From Tethya wilhelma (Eukaryota > Porifera > Demospongiae > Tethyida > Tethyidae): a stretch of DNA of 64,000 nucleotides. Below the pieces are notes generated by a model. It was not told the origin of the DNA. It saw nothing but the letters and a program-made list of their open reading frames with translations, and ran no database searches. Every line of letters begins with the position of its first letter. Positions within the stretch are counted from its first letter, which is position 1. A program made the position numbers and the translations under genes. Shown here in pieces: positions 20,890 to 33,263 of the stretch. The stretch lies in the NCBI GenBank assembly GCA_964030475.1, contig CAXIPT010000036.1:132117-196116 (forward strand), written 5' to 3'.

Positions 20890-21968
20890 ATGGATGCTAC
20901 CACTTCTGATAGCTGTTCTGATGTTGAGGTAGGGCACCCACAAGTTATAATTCATGGAAATATATAGGAATGAAACAAAAAAATACACAGATGCATGTAT
21001 ATTTCAGGAGAGGTTCACCCCCTATGCACTTGCTGACTGAACTAAGATATTTTTGTGAGCAACGAGATGTTCATTTGATTCTTCCATCAAAGAGACGATG
21101 TATAGGTACATAGGGTAATGGTGCACACTGTATAGATACATGACATTGCTGCTCTTTACATTTAGTTCCTGATATTGATCCACATGGAAGCAGTGCAAGC
21201 GGAGAGAGAAGTGGCGGAAGCAGCAGTAGTGGTGGTGATGCAAGTGGCGAAAGCAGCAGTGGTGGTAGTAGTGGTGGCGGTGCAAGTGGCAGAAGCAGCA
21301 GTGGTGGTAGTAGTGGTGGTGATGCAAGTGGCAGAAGCAGCAGTGGTGGTAGTAGTGGTGGTGATGCAAGTGGCGGAAGCAGCAGTGGTGGTGGACATGG
21401 TCGTACAGGAGGTAGTCGTGGTGGAGGAGGCAGTCGTGGTGGTGGACACGGTAGGGTCTATAGATATCCATACAATCCTCCTACCATACATGATAGTCGT
21501 CGTTGTCCTCACTGCTTGTGTAATCCATGTGTTGTTGTCTCACAACCAACTTTTCTCACTGGTAGAGCAGCACCTGCCATCAGAAATGCCCACAAGAGGT
21601 ACCCATTGTACCACAAGTTCTGGAGAGTGCTTAATGACATAGGGGTATGGCGACATGAACGGTATCTTGCAAGGAAGATTCTCAGTACAACAAGAGATGA
21701 TGTGCGAGAGATTATGCCTACATGTGTTTTGAATGTAAGCGAATATAATTTTGTATTTATGAATCTATTTTGTATGTTTCACATAATTATAGGAAGTGCG
21801 AGCCAGATACCCGAATCCTCCCGGAATACCATACAAAGATTACAAGTGTTATTCAAGAGAAAATCATGCAAGTTCTTCTAGTACTACACACACTCTGTGT
21901 AGAGACAGAGCGGGGAAAATAAACTTTCTACAGAATATACATAGCTCATTCCTTCTAATGCTTTAATA
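20890..21968 (+). CDS. Unknown multi-exon gene with Gly/Ser tract and conserved C-terminal domain
   Basis: Best model: an exon ending at 20928 before GTAGGG, an exon of about 100 bp from 21009 to about 21110 (HLLTELRYFCEQRDVHLILP), an exon from 21166 to 21732, and a last exon from 21794 to 21968. Exon 3 holds a Ser/Gly tract with units of the type GGSSGGDASGRSSS, then DSRRCPHCLCNPCVV, HKRYPLYHKFWRVLND and LARKILSTTRDDVREIMPTC; exon 4 continues EVRARYPNPPGIPYKDY. Phases agree from exon 2 to 4. Exon 1 is uncertain: the natural ATG at 20890 (MDATTSDSCSDVE) is out of phase with exon 2, and an ATG at 20893 in another frame fits. I recall the CPHC and MRDDxREIMP-type domain as widespread in cnidarians and sponges; function unknown, probably transposon-linked. 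No stop within exons 2-4. Confidence 0.55.
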
Positions 21969-23356
21969 TTATTATGATAAAGCCTTCTAGTATTACACTG
22001 TGTTGAGACAAAATCGAAAAAAATCAATAGCTCCTTTGGTCTTGTGTGTGTGTGTGTGTGTGTGTGTGTGCCCTCCAGTTCCTTGTGATTGGTGCTAAAG
22101 GACACTTCGATACGGTTCATTTCACAACCATCAACACAGCTATGTGAAACATCCCAACTAGAGTCACTCTGAAACAAAAACACACACTCTACCACACTGT
22201 ACGGTTCAAGTGTTTCCATATTAGCTCCGCTGAGTTGATGAAAACTTCCACCCTATCAAGGTCACGGGTCACATGAAGTACCATGTGGCTCCACATTTTC
22301 ATGACACAATACTCTCGTAAATTTCACAATTGCAGCGCATATCTCAAAATTTAGAAACCATTTTTTATTGGCAATTTAATTCAAGAGATCTTGATTCGTG
22401 AAAATTAGTTCTAAACAGTAAAGACAGACTTTTCCAAACTTTTCTGCGCCACGAAAATTTGGAATTACACGGTACACTAGTTGGTGTCACTCATGCACAG
22501 CTGCATGGCCTTTAAAATAAATTATACATAAAGAAAAGAAAGTTCTAGTGTAGGAAATTTCCTGAAGTGTGCATGAGCAAACATCTACATGTATTATTTT
22601 GTCTTTTTTTCGATTGCTAGCAAAATTACAGTCAGTTCCTATGTATGAGTCTGGAAAGCATGTAGTAAATTTGGGTTTTAATTGGTTGGGAATTGTTCCT
22701 AGAAGACAAAAGATCATTTTACAAGTACATTGTACCATGTACACATCCACAGCCTACAGTGTGTGTGTCGATTCACAACAGTCATATGTTTGCCTGTTAC
22801 ATGAATACACACGATGAAGAAGACAAGTGATAATAAGTTGAGACAATTCAACCACATAAGATTTTTATAAGACATAAGATTCTGTAGTTTGGATTGTATG
22901 ACACAATATAAACTCATGCTATAAACTCTTCTAAAAATACAGCTTGGTATACCAATTCTGGCATACAGACAGAATGAAGTGAGAACCCTTTATTGAACAC
23001 CGTGTGAGGATGAAGAATTGGTAGGTTTTGATACCAAGTAAGACTCAATTATGTATACAATAACTTGTACTATCAGTTCTACTATCATTGTTCAGTGGCA
23101 AAATATTAAGTGATGAACTCTGAAAGCTTCAGCTCTGTTACAGAGAGCTGCAGGAATCCATGAGATGGATTTCTGAGCTTTCTTTGAGCGTGTAAATCGA
23201 CACAATGTACACAGTGAAATATGTATCTTGTTTGTGCATTCCAACGGACAAAACACACACACACACACAAAATGATACATACAGTACATACATACATGCA
23301 CGTACACACAAGGAAGATCATGATTACAAGGTTAATGCATCACATATATACAGAGT

Positions 23357-23400
<44 letters not shown>
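21969..23400. other. No gene recognised; microsatellites
   Basis: Contains a (TG)n run at 22043-22069, a short (CA)n at 23252-23269 and a (GA)n run at 23358-23399 that leads into the N gap. Reading frames here are short and of low complexity. Nothing else supported. Confidence 0.5.
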
Positions 23401-23595
23401 NNNNNNNNNNNNNNNNNNNNNNNNNNNNNNNNNNNNNNNNNNNNNNNNNNNNNNNNNNNNNNNNNNNNNNNNNNNNNNNNNNNNNNNNNNNNNNNNNNNN
23501 NNNNNNNNNNNNNNNNNNNNNNNNNNNNNNNNNNNNNNNNNNNNNNNNNNNNNNNNNNNNNNNNNNNNNNNNNNNNNNNNNNNNNNNNNNNNNNN
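23401..23595. other. Assembly gap (195 N)
   Basis: Continuous N from 23401 to 23595, entered from a (GA)n microsatellite on the left and left inside the foldback end of an M1 MITE on the right. Both are sequences that assemble poorly. Confidence 0.95.
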
Positions 23596-24908
23596 TTCCA
23601 AGCCGATCTTGTACAGAATTCTTGTATGGGCTGCATTTAACAGTCTCCTTATTGAGTCTCTCGTTTTGCCCACAGGAAGAATTCCTTACACACTCTAACA
23701 GCCATTCCATCTTGTTTGCGTTCTTTTTACAATTTAGCCATTCCTGTATCTCATTACATTTCCAATTTTTTTTTTACTTGGTCATTTTTCCATAATTCTA
23801 CAAATTACATTTGAGTTGGTCTGTGTAGCTAGCTACTGAGCTAGTAGTCTGGCAAGCCAGACTCACTGAGCTGGTACTTGAAGTCACAACTTGTTGTGTA
23901 GCCTGCTTGATACTGAAGTGAAACACACATCTCAGTGAATAGCGATGTCAGACCTCTACAAATTCACCTGTTTTTCCGCAGAGTTTTTCTGAGTAATATG
24001 TAAATGTTCAAGTATCTGACGATAATTATCAACGAGCGCAATCCATTGGTGCTTGTTACACGATCATACATAAAACTATTGCAAAGCCACGCCCACGCAA
24101 TAGAAACTTCCATACATACAATTATTGAGCTAGCGGTGATTCCGCGCAACCTATTTGCACGGTTTAGGTGTCAGCAGATAGCTCATTCATTGTCCCGTCC
24201 AACACAATTTATTTTAAGAGCGTACTTCAAGCATGAGTCGAGATATTTTTGATATACTGAACGTCTTCGGAGGTCTGATATCGCTAAATTCTCAGTCATT
24301 TGGAGGCAGGAGCTGTATCATAAGATTTACTTGTCTTTCTATATGTTATGATAGTCAAAGTCCTGATTCATCTCTTAAGAAGAGCAACCAGGTATCACAA
24401 AATAGTTCCATAAAACTTCAGTGCATTTAATTCCAAATAACGCACACTTTTGTGTGTGGAAAAGGTCCTTAATTCGAATTTTCTAGAAGCTTATGAATTA
24501 TTCATGAGTGTAGAAATTAATGGCGGCCATATGGAGGAGGGGCTTTTCGCCTTGTATCTAGCTACTCCATGAGAGGCGCTAAAACCGATGGCAAAAGCGA
24601 CTGTACCGAAAGAAACCAAGTTCATCTGTTCAAGAATCAGCTTCTAAAAGTGAATAGTCTCTGAGAAAAGTGGAGCCAAGATAGAAAAAGAAGAAGAAGA
24701 AGAATAAGAAGAAGATGTTTGTTACTTTAGCGATGGTTTTAGGCCATGTTTTTGGGCTCATTAGAAAGAGAAAGAGCTAAATAGTAGCTTTAGAAGCCTT
24801 TTAGTGCTAAGCGCTCAGTTTTTGCAGAGTTATTCGCGTGAATATTTGTATTGCGCTAATGGGCCATCCGTGCCATTCCTGTGTACCCAGTACTACCGTA
24901 CTGGGAAT
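23596..24908 (+). mobile_element. M1 MITE family, copy B (left arm lost in gap)
   Basis: The right half of the foldback (AGGAAGAATTCCTTACACAC, CATCTTGTTTGCGTTC) starts after the gap. The body follows as in copy A, with about 230 bp extra at 23930-24290 that is absent from copy A. The GAAGAAGAAG tract and the terminal CCCAGTACTACCGTACTGGG close it at 24908. It ends exactly where the 3' part of the P-element-like gene begins. Confidence 0.8.
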
Positions 24909-24929
24909 ACAGAATAGTTCTATAAGCAT

Positions 24930-27250
24930 GGACATGGTTCTGTCCATAAGAGATTATGCACCTGAAAACGATGATCCCTAGGGCTTCGGTAGGGTGCAAT
25001 GCTCTCTTACCTCTTCAGTTGTGCAAGCATGGGGCTCTTCACATTCATGTGGTCAAAGAAGTGGTCAATCATCCAGATAAAGAGCCTTGTCTGCTTGGTC
25101 TTGTCATTATCCATGTACTCCAAGACACATGCTACACTTTCACTCATGATCTGTATACATGAAAATATTATTATGTTGACATGCATACACTTTGATTGAA
25201 GATGTGAATTACCTGGTACACTCGCATCCGAGTGAATGAGTTTAGAAAGATATGATCCCAAGTGATCTTGAATCCTAATCTGACTCCAGGAGTATCTGTA
25301 CAGTTCTCAGCCAAGTACAAACTTTCGATCCACTTCCAGCTTATATCCTCTCCATATTTCTGCAATACCAGTACCATGCAGAAAGAAACAGTATTGCTCA
25401 TGCAGACAAAATTTTATTGTATAGTTACGTTCATCTTCCTGCTCTTTGAATGTGCATAAGAGTTAGAAAAACAGTTACGAGCTGGTGGGGTGCATCACAA
25501 AAGAAGAACGTATATGACTTCTTCCTGTATGGATTTGATGTCTTGTAAGGGATATATGTCTTCTCTTCTTGGCATAGGTGGTAAAACCGTCTGTTAGCAC
25601 TAGCCCCATCACTAGTGAGTGAGACAACTAGGATTTCGTACAGTTCAACAACACTCCATGCCAGGAGAAAGATTTTCTCAGCTACATACATAGCAATATA
25701 GGCAAGATTATAATAATTATGCATACATTACTGAAAATTAAATGGTTATTAATTTTTGCAGTAGCTTACCACTTAGATTCAAGCTGAAATAGTGTGCCAC
25801 TGGCACAGCAAGTGATGGTTTGAAGGTAGAACATGCCATGAATACTAGAACTTGGTCGGCAAGCCTTGTAGTAGGATCCTCTTGAGCTCCATTCAGTAGT
25901 TGATCCATGTCTCTGTTGACGTCACCCATGTCAACAAAACCTGTCAGACAGCCGGTGTGCTTGTCAAAGACAAGGCCGCTCTTTATCTTCATCTCATCTA
26001 CAGAGATACAGCAATGATGGTTTCCAGAAGCAACTTCTTTCTTGAGTCTGTTCTTGAACTCCTCAGTAAACTCCAATTGGATCCCACTATGTGCTTTTGT
26101 CCAGTGTGTATAATCGGACAATGTGTGCTCTGATGGTAGGCTGATGACTCTGCTCTGTCGAACTGCTCGATATGCTGAGGTGGACATATACTTCAAATTG
26201 AGAGCGAAACGGACCACTAGAGGATGCCAGGCATCTGCCTCTTATCCTTGAGATTGTGGTACTTCTTCTGTTGGTCCCAGAATATCCTCTGTGGTGACTC
26301 TTCAGGAACTTCACTGATGGGCTTAGCTCACTGACTATTGTTGCCTCATCATCAGCATCTTCTTGAGAAAGTTCAATACCATCTTCTTCCATAAGACGCT
26401 GTGCTTTAGCTTGCAATTGACGTAGCTGCTGTTTGGTACGCTGGAGAAACCGCTGTACATTCCTCAATCGTTCATCCTTTTCTGTTGAAGTGAGACAGGA
26501 GTACTTTTTGTGAGTACTTGCAGCAGTTCTGTTGACATCTGACGATGCTAAGGTCTGACGTGAACAGCATACGCGCAGTGTACTTTGATAACACTGGCAG
26601 GTGCTACAACGCTGGGCTTGAGATTGAGGTACATACAATAGTTCACAATCAACATGTCGCACAGTAGAATGGACTTCAGTGGTATCAAGCAAAGCGACTG
26701 TCTCCCCGTTTCCACGTGCACCTTTCATCACACCACTCCTCTTCTGACATATCTGAACAAAATCATCATCTGGGTTCCCAGGACATACGTTAGCAGACTC
26801 AATGCGGTTTAGCAGCTGAAGCACCATACTGGGACTGGGAGAAGTCGATGGCTGAGGAATTGCTTCACAGGAGCTAGGAACCAACTTTCCTTTGACGAAT
26901 ACATTCCATGAGTGATCAGAGTGTATCACAACAGTGTACTGGACCTCCATAACACCACTCTCATTGGGCTGAAGTTTCGTGTACTGGATATCACTCGGAT
27001 TGGAGAAAGCTTGCCAATATGGAGGAAGGTTGATCCTCATCAGATCTGACTTCAAAGGAAACTCGTCACGTACACTGTCTAAATTCGTCTTGTCACTAAG
27101 AGCCGAAGAATTGTTCGGGATGTGTCCGTCTTTCTCTTTGTTCTCCTGTGCCCTCAGTCTGAATTCATTCTTTCTCCTCTTGTAATGTGAGTGAACTCGT
27201 TTTCGTTTCTTGTGACTATTGTATCCTCTTGGATTTGAATTGGAACTCAT
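24930..27250 (-). pseudogene. P-element-like (THAP9-type) transposase, multi-exon, frameshifted
   Basis: ATG at 27250 sits right after a splice acceptor (ATTATTTCAG), so there is an untranslated leader exon. N-terminal region: basic, then a coiled stretch with LTSTEKDERLRNVQRFLQ and RLMEEDGIELSQED, as in invertebrate P-type transposases; no THAP finger is seen. Shifts near 26320 and 26228 connect it to WHPLVVRFALNLKYMS, VISLPSEHTLSDYTHW and the catalytic CISVDEMKIKSGLVFDKHTG (first catalytic Asp). Further exons, each with good splice sites, give SDGASANRRFY (second Asp), FFFCDAPHQL, KYGEDISWKWIESLY with SFTRMRVYQ, and SESVACVLEYMDN. The last piece (about 24950) is cut by MITE copy B, so the C-terminal tail is missing. 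A similar tail exists at 15.5 and 52.7 kb. Two frame changes make this copy non-functional. Confidence 0.8.
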
Positions 27251-27268
27251 CTGAAATAATGTGGGAGT

Positions 27269-27319
27269 ATTCCCAGTACGGTAGTACTGGGTACACAGGA
27301 ATGGCACGGATGGCCCATT
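27269..27319 (-). mobile_element. M1 MITE family, terminal part of the copy split by the 6.25-kb element
   Basis: On the plus strand it reads ATTCCCAGTACGGTAGTACT, GGGTACACAGGAATGGCACG, GATGGCCCATT and stops. The next bases in other copies (TAGCGCAATAC) are found at 33571 onward, so this is the outer end of the copy at 33570-34460. Confidence 0.85.
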
Positions 27320-27339
27320 CTCAGGTCAGTTAAGGCAAG

Positions 27340-27980
27340 ATCTCTACACATGAGAGGCCACAGAAGGGGTCAACAAAAGGCTGAATAACTCAGAAACTAA
27401 ACGCATTCACATTTCTTTCTACATATAAGTTGTTTGTGTATGTATTAATTTTGATAATAAAATTGATTTTTTCCATAGCAACACTTTTATTTCCTGTTTA
27501 TCATCAATTAAAGTTAATCTTCCTTAACAGTTTTACTAGGGTTTGCTGAGGTGAATACAAATCAGCATGAAACAAAATGGGTACCAAAAGAGAGCATTTG
27601 AATTGTACTATCGTATTCAGCTTGAGAAATTGGTACTAGTCTTAAGCGCTAAGCAATAGACTTGTTTAATCCTAAAATTACCACATAAATACCACAAAAT
27701 TAAGTATTCACAGAGGGCCTCTCACCAACTCTCCAGGGTAGGACCAATTTCTTGTATAAATTTCACTTCTATAGTTTAAAAAGATCACAGCGCCGACATT
27801 CAGGGGGTATACTTCGAGGTATTGACCTCCGCATCACCACTTTTGTTCAGGTTGCCTTCTTCTTCATAATTCTGACCGGCCACTTTGAGTAAATAGTGTC
27901 ACATGAATGAAATAACCAATCGCGCGCTAACGCGGGAAATATAAAATGCATATTATTATCCCAGCTTCACCTGACCTGTG
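27340..27980. other. 5' non-coding part of the 6.25-kb element
   Basis: AT-rich, no open frame of note. Probably leader and promoter of the SAP-motif gene, which reads away from this end. Confidence 0.4.
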
Positions 27981-28000
27981 GTTTTATCTTCAGCAAGAAT

Positions 28001-28260
28001 CATGAATGGAAGATTAGCCCGCCATTTAGCTGAGAAGCACGAGGCAGCTATCCTACCTTAGTAATATAGAGTTGTTTGAAGAGTTTTCTGGAGCTTGTGT
28101 ATCAGGTAACTAAGATTATTAGCTAAATAAATTTGCATTTGCATATAAATAGTAATCTTGAAACATTAGCAACTGCATGACTCTGAATACACTCTTGATT
28201 CTGGTTATGTCAGTGCACTGATTCAGAGTTCAGAACATCCAATCTCAGTCTTCAGCTTGC

Positions 28261-28292
<32 letters not shown>

Positions 28293-31200
28293 AGTATGTG
28301 TGGATCAATATAATACAGAGAGAGAAGTACTGTATATACCGTACATGCTTATATTTAACAATATATTTTAATTTACATTTGCAATTTAGTGATCTTGTGA
28401 TCGTTATGGCTATCAGCTGCAACTTTGGTCGAGTAGCTATTCACCATTTATGTCAAAACACATGTCCAAGGCACACAAGCTCAAACACGGTATAATGCCA
28501 ACCATTGTACGTGAGTTCAACGACCATTTTTCCGAAATGCCAAACATGAAAGTATCCTACAAAAAAGGATCAAGTCAGTTCCTCAATGTGACCAGAATTT
28601 TTTCAAATCGATGGCACCCTAAAGAAAGTCGTTTACAGTACCTCAGCACGTTTTCAACAGCTGAATGGGCGAAATTATCTGACGATGAGAAGGCAACGCA
28701 TACTCTAGAGAACTGTGAGATTTGCAAAAATTCAACCAAGTACCAACACCTAAATTCTGCATTCCCAAGAAAAATCGACAGGAAAACAAATACCGTGGCC
28801 ATTACTTTTATGAAACAAGATCTTACATCTCCACAACTGTTTGGATCAAAGCTATTGAGTGGTGCAAATGAAATTTGTAGAAGTAAGTTCAACAGAAAAA
28901 TAGTTGACGTCATTACCGAAACGCCAAAATCTAGGCTTATTAAAAAACCAACATATAAGCAAAGGTTGACTGAGAAAAGGAAAGTGCTCCTTGAAGCAAA
29001 AACATTAATTCAGAATGAAATGAACAAAACAGGATCTAATTTGGTACTAGGTAACAGACTTAGTTGGAGCACTTTCGACAAGATTCGAAAACACGAGGGC
29101 TTAACAACATGTACCAATCGACCATGCAATGACAATGAATCCACCCCAATAGCTAAAAGAAGAAAACATGGTGTGAATACGGAGAACTTGTCAATAGATA
29201 CAACTGAACTCCTACAGGAGGCAAAATCATGGGGGCCAGATGAAAAAGTAAATTGGACAGAGATAGGAACAAAATATGGTCTGACTGAAGCAAATCGAGG
29301 GCAGATTATCAAAGAATTTCTTGCTCACCATGACATTCCCATCGCCTGTAAAGCACAGAGGTCAAGTCGTGCTCCAAGAAGATCTAAAAAACGGCTACCA
29401 GGTGGACAAGTATCTTTTCCGATGTACAATCCTGTAAAGAAACAAAAAGAAGAAGTGACACAGCAAATACAATCAGGGGAAATTCAGATTGGTAAAGAAA
29501 TCGTGCAAACAACATACTCATCATTCACAACTGATCGTTCAAACAACAGCATTATTGAGACAAAAAAACAAATTAGTGCAAGGGAAATTCCAATCAGAGA
29601 TATTAGGCTTAAGCTTCTAAAAAAGCATGAAGAGCTTGGAATCATTCGCAATTATCCTGATAGTTATTTTACTAGCTTGTCAGTAGAAGAAACAAAACAA
29701 AGGCTTATCAATCTTGGGGAGTCATATGATCCAGATTTGAGTTTAACACACATGCAAGAAAAACTCAAAACTATCAGCCGTACACGAAATTTAAATTCTG
29801 GGATGATCATTCTGAAATTGCAGGCCACTCGCATTTACTGATTCTTGTTTCAACCGTATACGACCCAGCCTTTTACTTTACACAAGAGGAAATGGACAGA
29901 AAATTGATGTGCATACAATAGTGGAAACTCCTGAGGTATACATTCTTGGCCAATCAAGCAGCACAATAGAACATCAGAGGATGTTTATTGACTGCCGGAG
30001 AGAGAGCCTGAATGAGTTCAGAGAAGTAGTCTATACAGATGCTGGAATACCTGTACAAGATGTGATTCGATTTTTTCATGGTGACGGCCCAGCACAGCAA
30101 TTCGAATCTGGCAACAAGATTGGTGGCTATTACTGCTGTGTCGGGTGTGAAGCACACTGTGAGAGATTCGAAGATTTGGCATACAGCTTTCGTGCATGAC
30201 ATCTCACACTTTCAGAGCGTCAATCGTTTTTACTTGAAGGTGACGCATGGAGACACCATTCCATCAATCCACTTGAAAACCTGAAGGTAGCTGAGATACG
30301 TACTGAGTTGCAAAAGAGGGGAAGAGACACCAAAGGGAAACTGAAACCAGAGTTACAGCAGATACTGAGTGATATCTTAAAGGGTGTATCTAACTTTCCA
30401 GCTTTGATACAAAATACGCCCCAAGAGTCACTTGCTAACCTTGGTTTAGAATTGTATGAAGTGTTTCCAGCAGAGCCACTCCATGATATTAAAGGTCACT
30501 ATAGTAGTATCATCACCGAGGCATTGAAGAGAGCACCAAAAGCAACAAAGGAGGTTATTGAACATGTGAAGAACACTGTACTATCGAAATCCACTCTACG
30601 AGCATCTGACTATCGAAAAGCTGTCATTGTACTTTACAACAATCTATCACAATGTGAAAATGCAGAACAGGAATACACAGAGCTTTTCCGCACAGCTGCT
30701 GAAATCTCTGAGATTATGTATTCCCGTTCACAACAATGCCCACGTACAATCCTAAGGCTACACAATCTCACATTCATTCATGGTGTGCTATGCAAGAAGC
30801 TATTTGATGGCCTGAATATCTTTGGAAGATATTTCCACTCAATTGTCACACACTCACCTCTTGTTTTTCGCATAATTCCCTTGCGTTCCGTTAACACCGA
30901 GATGCAAGAACGGATGTTCGCTCAATCTAAACAAATAACAAAAGGAACATCAAATAATCATCCAAATCATGTGATCAACAACATTCTAATTCGCATGCAA
31001 GAAGAGCAAAAGTCCAGAGGTTCAAATCCTCTTTCAGTGCAAGAAAGTGAAATACAGAAACTTGCAGAGTGTTTACCCCCCAAAGCTAACACTGTGATTA
31101 GCCATTCATGGCTGAGATCTTATTCTTCCCACTACCAAGCTCATCTTGAGCGTATTGCTGACTTCTTGGAGTATGGTCCAGGTGTGTGGTGGATGGATAC

Positions 31201-32107
31201 TGCTGAAGGCATTGAATTCTTTGATTGTACCACTACACTAGATGAAAATTACCAAGGTGTACCTCGTACAATGCACTTCAGATCTACTACCCTCTCAGAT
31301 GTTGATCTATACTTACAACAAAAGTGGGAGGAGTGCATACAAGCTAATGTGGTTCTACCAGCCAACACCATCCGTCAATACTCTTCAGATGGAATTCCCC
31401 TCAACTCTTCCAGTGATCAGACTCTGCTGAGTTTGAGACAAAGTCCAACACCAGAGTTCAGAACCCCAGCACATTGCAATCAATGTACTTCACTGAGCTC
31501 AAACTCAACAACTGTAACAGGAACAGAAACCATCAATAGCACAGTTGGAGCAACCCCTGCAAGGTGTGATAACAACCCCAGAACTTCAGCAAGTACTGAC
31601 CAGACAATGAGTATTGATGTTACCCCTGGTACTCTTGCCTTCTCAGACACAGTCTCTAATGCTAGCTGTAGCTTCAACACTGCAAGAAAGCTACAATTTG
31701 ACCACACACAGAAAAGCATGACTACTGATTCAGAAGACCCACCAAGGCAGTATCAAACATCTCTCGTTTACATGCTTTCTAAACTTCTCCCAGATAATGC
31801 CTTATTAGTCAAGTTTGATGGTCTTCGGTATGAGGCTAAGCAAGGAAAGAACAAACGTCTTCCTAGTCACAAACGTGAACAATTCAAGCTGGTTACAGAG
31901 AAGGTGAAACAGTGTCTACAAGACAAGTATCAAGAAATGTATGCTGGTGTACAATGTTGGAAAGAACAGTTTATTTCCCAAAACTCAATTGAACCCACTC
32001 GATCAAGCATTCCACGCAAAATTCTTTCAACTGTTGACCGAATGAAGCAGGCAAAAAAGGTACTTGCTCATGAGTGGAACATAGAAGTACAACCCACACC
32101 CTTATAA
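28001..32107 (+). pseudogene. Large SAP-motif protein of unknown function, probable transposase
   Basis: A possible first exon (28001-28060) reads RLARHLAEKHE, like the end of a C2H2 finger. The main frame 28450-29838 starts at another such end (KHMSKAHKLKHG) and continues with a basic region, WSTFDKIRKHEG, a helix-turn-helix-like WTEIGTKYGLTEANRGQIIK, and REIPIRDIRLKLLKKHEELG. Shifts near 29795 and 29898 lead to LLILVSTVYDPAFYFTQEEM and then FFHGDGPAQQFESGNKIGGY with a CCVGC cluster. A TGA at 30197 stands before 30308-32107, which begins with a SAP-like DNA-binding motif (LENLKVAEIRTELQKRGRDT), then PLHDIKGHYSSIITEALK, NLTFIHGVLCKKLFDGL, FRIIPLRSVNTEMQERMFAQ, and a Ser/Thr-rich tail. I recall this architecture in many sponge and cnidarian proteins without assigned function. 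The inverted repeats around it make it the likely transposase. Two shifts and one stop in about 1,150 codons. Confidence 0.65.
28264..28291. repeat. (TG)n microsatellite
   Basis: Uninterrupted TG dinucleotides in the 5' part of the SAP-motif element, in what is probably an intron. Confidence 0.9.
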
Positions 32108-32149
32108 ACCTATCTTGGGACTCATGAGTCAGTCAGTCTTTTAATTTAT

Positions 32150-33263
32150 GACAAGTAAAAAAAAAAAACATTGGAAATGTAATGATACATAGGAATGGCC
32201 AAATCGTAAAAAGAAATCAAACAAGATGGAATGGCTGTTTGAGCGTGTGCAGAATTCTTCCTGTGTGGGCTGCATGTAGTACTCTCTTCCAATGTTGAGT
32301 CCCTCATGTTGCCCATAGGAATAATTCTTTACACACTCTGCCAGCCATTCCATCTTGTTTGCTTTCTTTTTACGATTTGGCCATTCCTATGTATCATTAC
32401 ATTTCCAATGTTTTTTTTTTTTACTTGTTTGTTCTCATTTTTTCATAATTCTATGAATCACATTTGAGCTCGAGTTTGTGTGTATATATACGGTAGTTAC
32501 TTGTACTCTATATATCAGCATGAATATTATAGCTTGTATAATCTACTGGTATGCTATCAGTAAAGTGAAGCATCTCAGCACCGGAGGCTGGAGTGTATCT
32601 AACAAAATTTACTAGCTTTACTCATCTTCTTATGATGACAACAACATAATAAGTGTAACATTAAAGTAGTCTATTCACCTCCTAAATATTGAAGACTGAA
32701 AGATTACAGAGAGCTCAGCACAACCAGAAATCTTCAGGTAAAGCAGGCAGGCAGCGAAATTATATTCAGATTCCAAATAACGCACACTTATATCTGGAAA
32801 AGGGTTGTCACTTTGAAATGTTCAAGTAGCTAATGAATTATGCATGAGTGTACAAATGAATGGCTGCCATACGGAGAAGGCGCTTTTCGCCATATATCTA
32901 GCCACCAAACGAGAGACACAGAAAAATGATACCAAAAGCACGTGAAGACAAAGATACCAAGTTTATTCGTTCAAGAATCAGCTTCTGAAAGTGAACAGTC
33001 TTTGAGAAAAGTTGAGCCATGATAGAAGAAGAAGAAGAAGATGGAGAAAATTGGAGGTTTGGCATATTTTAGTTTGGTACTTTAGCGATGGTTTTAGGCC
33101 ATGTTTTTGGGCTTGTTGGAAAGAGAATGAGCTAAATAGTAGCTTGAGAAGCCGTTTAGTGGTAAGCGCTCAGTTTCTGCAGAGTTATTCGCGTGAATAT
33201 TTGTATTGCGCTAATGGACCATCCGTGCCATTCCTATGTACCCAGTACTACCGTACTGGGAAT
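32150..33263 (+). mobile_element. M1 MITE family, copy C, nested in the 6.25-kb element
   Basis: Foldback arms (GGAAATGTAATGATACATAG ... AGAATTCTTCCTG and CTTTACACACTCTGCCAGCC ... CATTACATTTCC), then the diverged body with GAAGAAGAAGAAG at 33025 and the terminal CCCAGTACTACCGTACTGGG ending at 33263. It lies 40 bp after the stop codon of the SAP-motif gene. Confidence 0.8.

Noticed and set aside
21175..21642. Val/Ala-rich frame, and His/Thr-rich frames on the minus strand
   Set aside because: These are shadows of the Gly/Ser-coding tract; the correct frame is the one that runs into CPHCLCNPCV.
23205..23795. Frames through the N gap
   Set aside because: Made of GA microsatellite and N; not coding.
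30195..30199. In-frame TGA in the SAP-motif gene as a selenocysteine codon
   Set aside because: No selenocysteine insertion hairpin was seen and two frameshifts are nearby, so simple decay is more likely.
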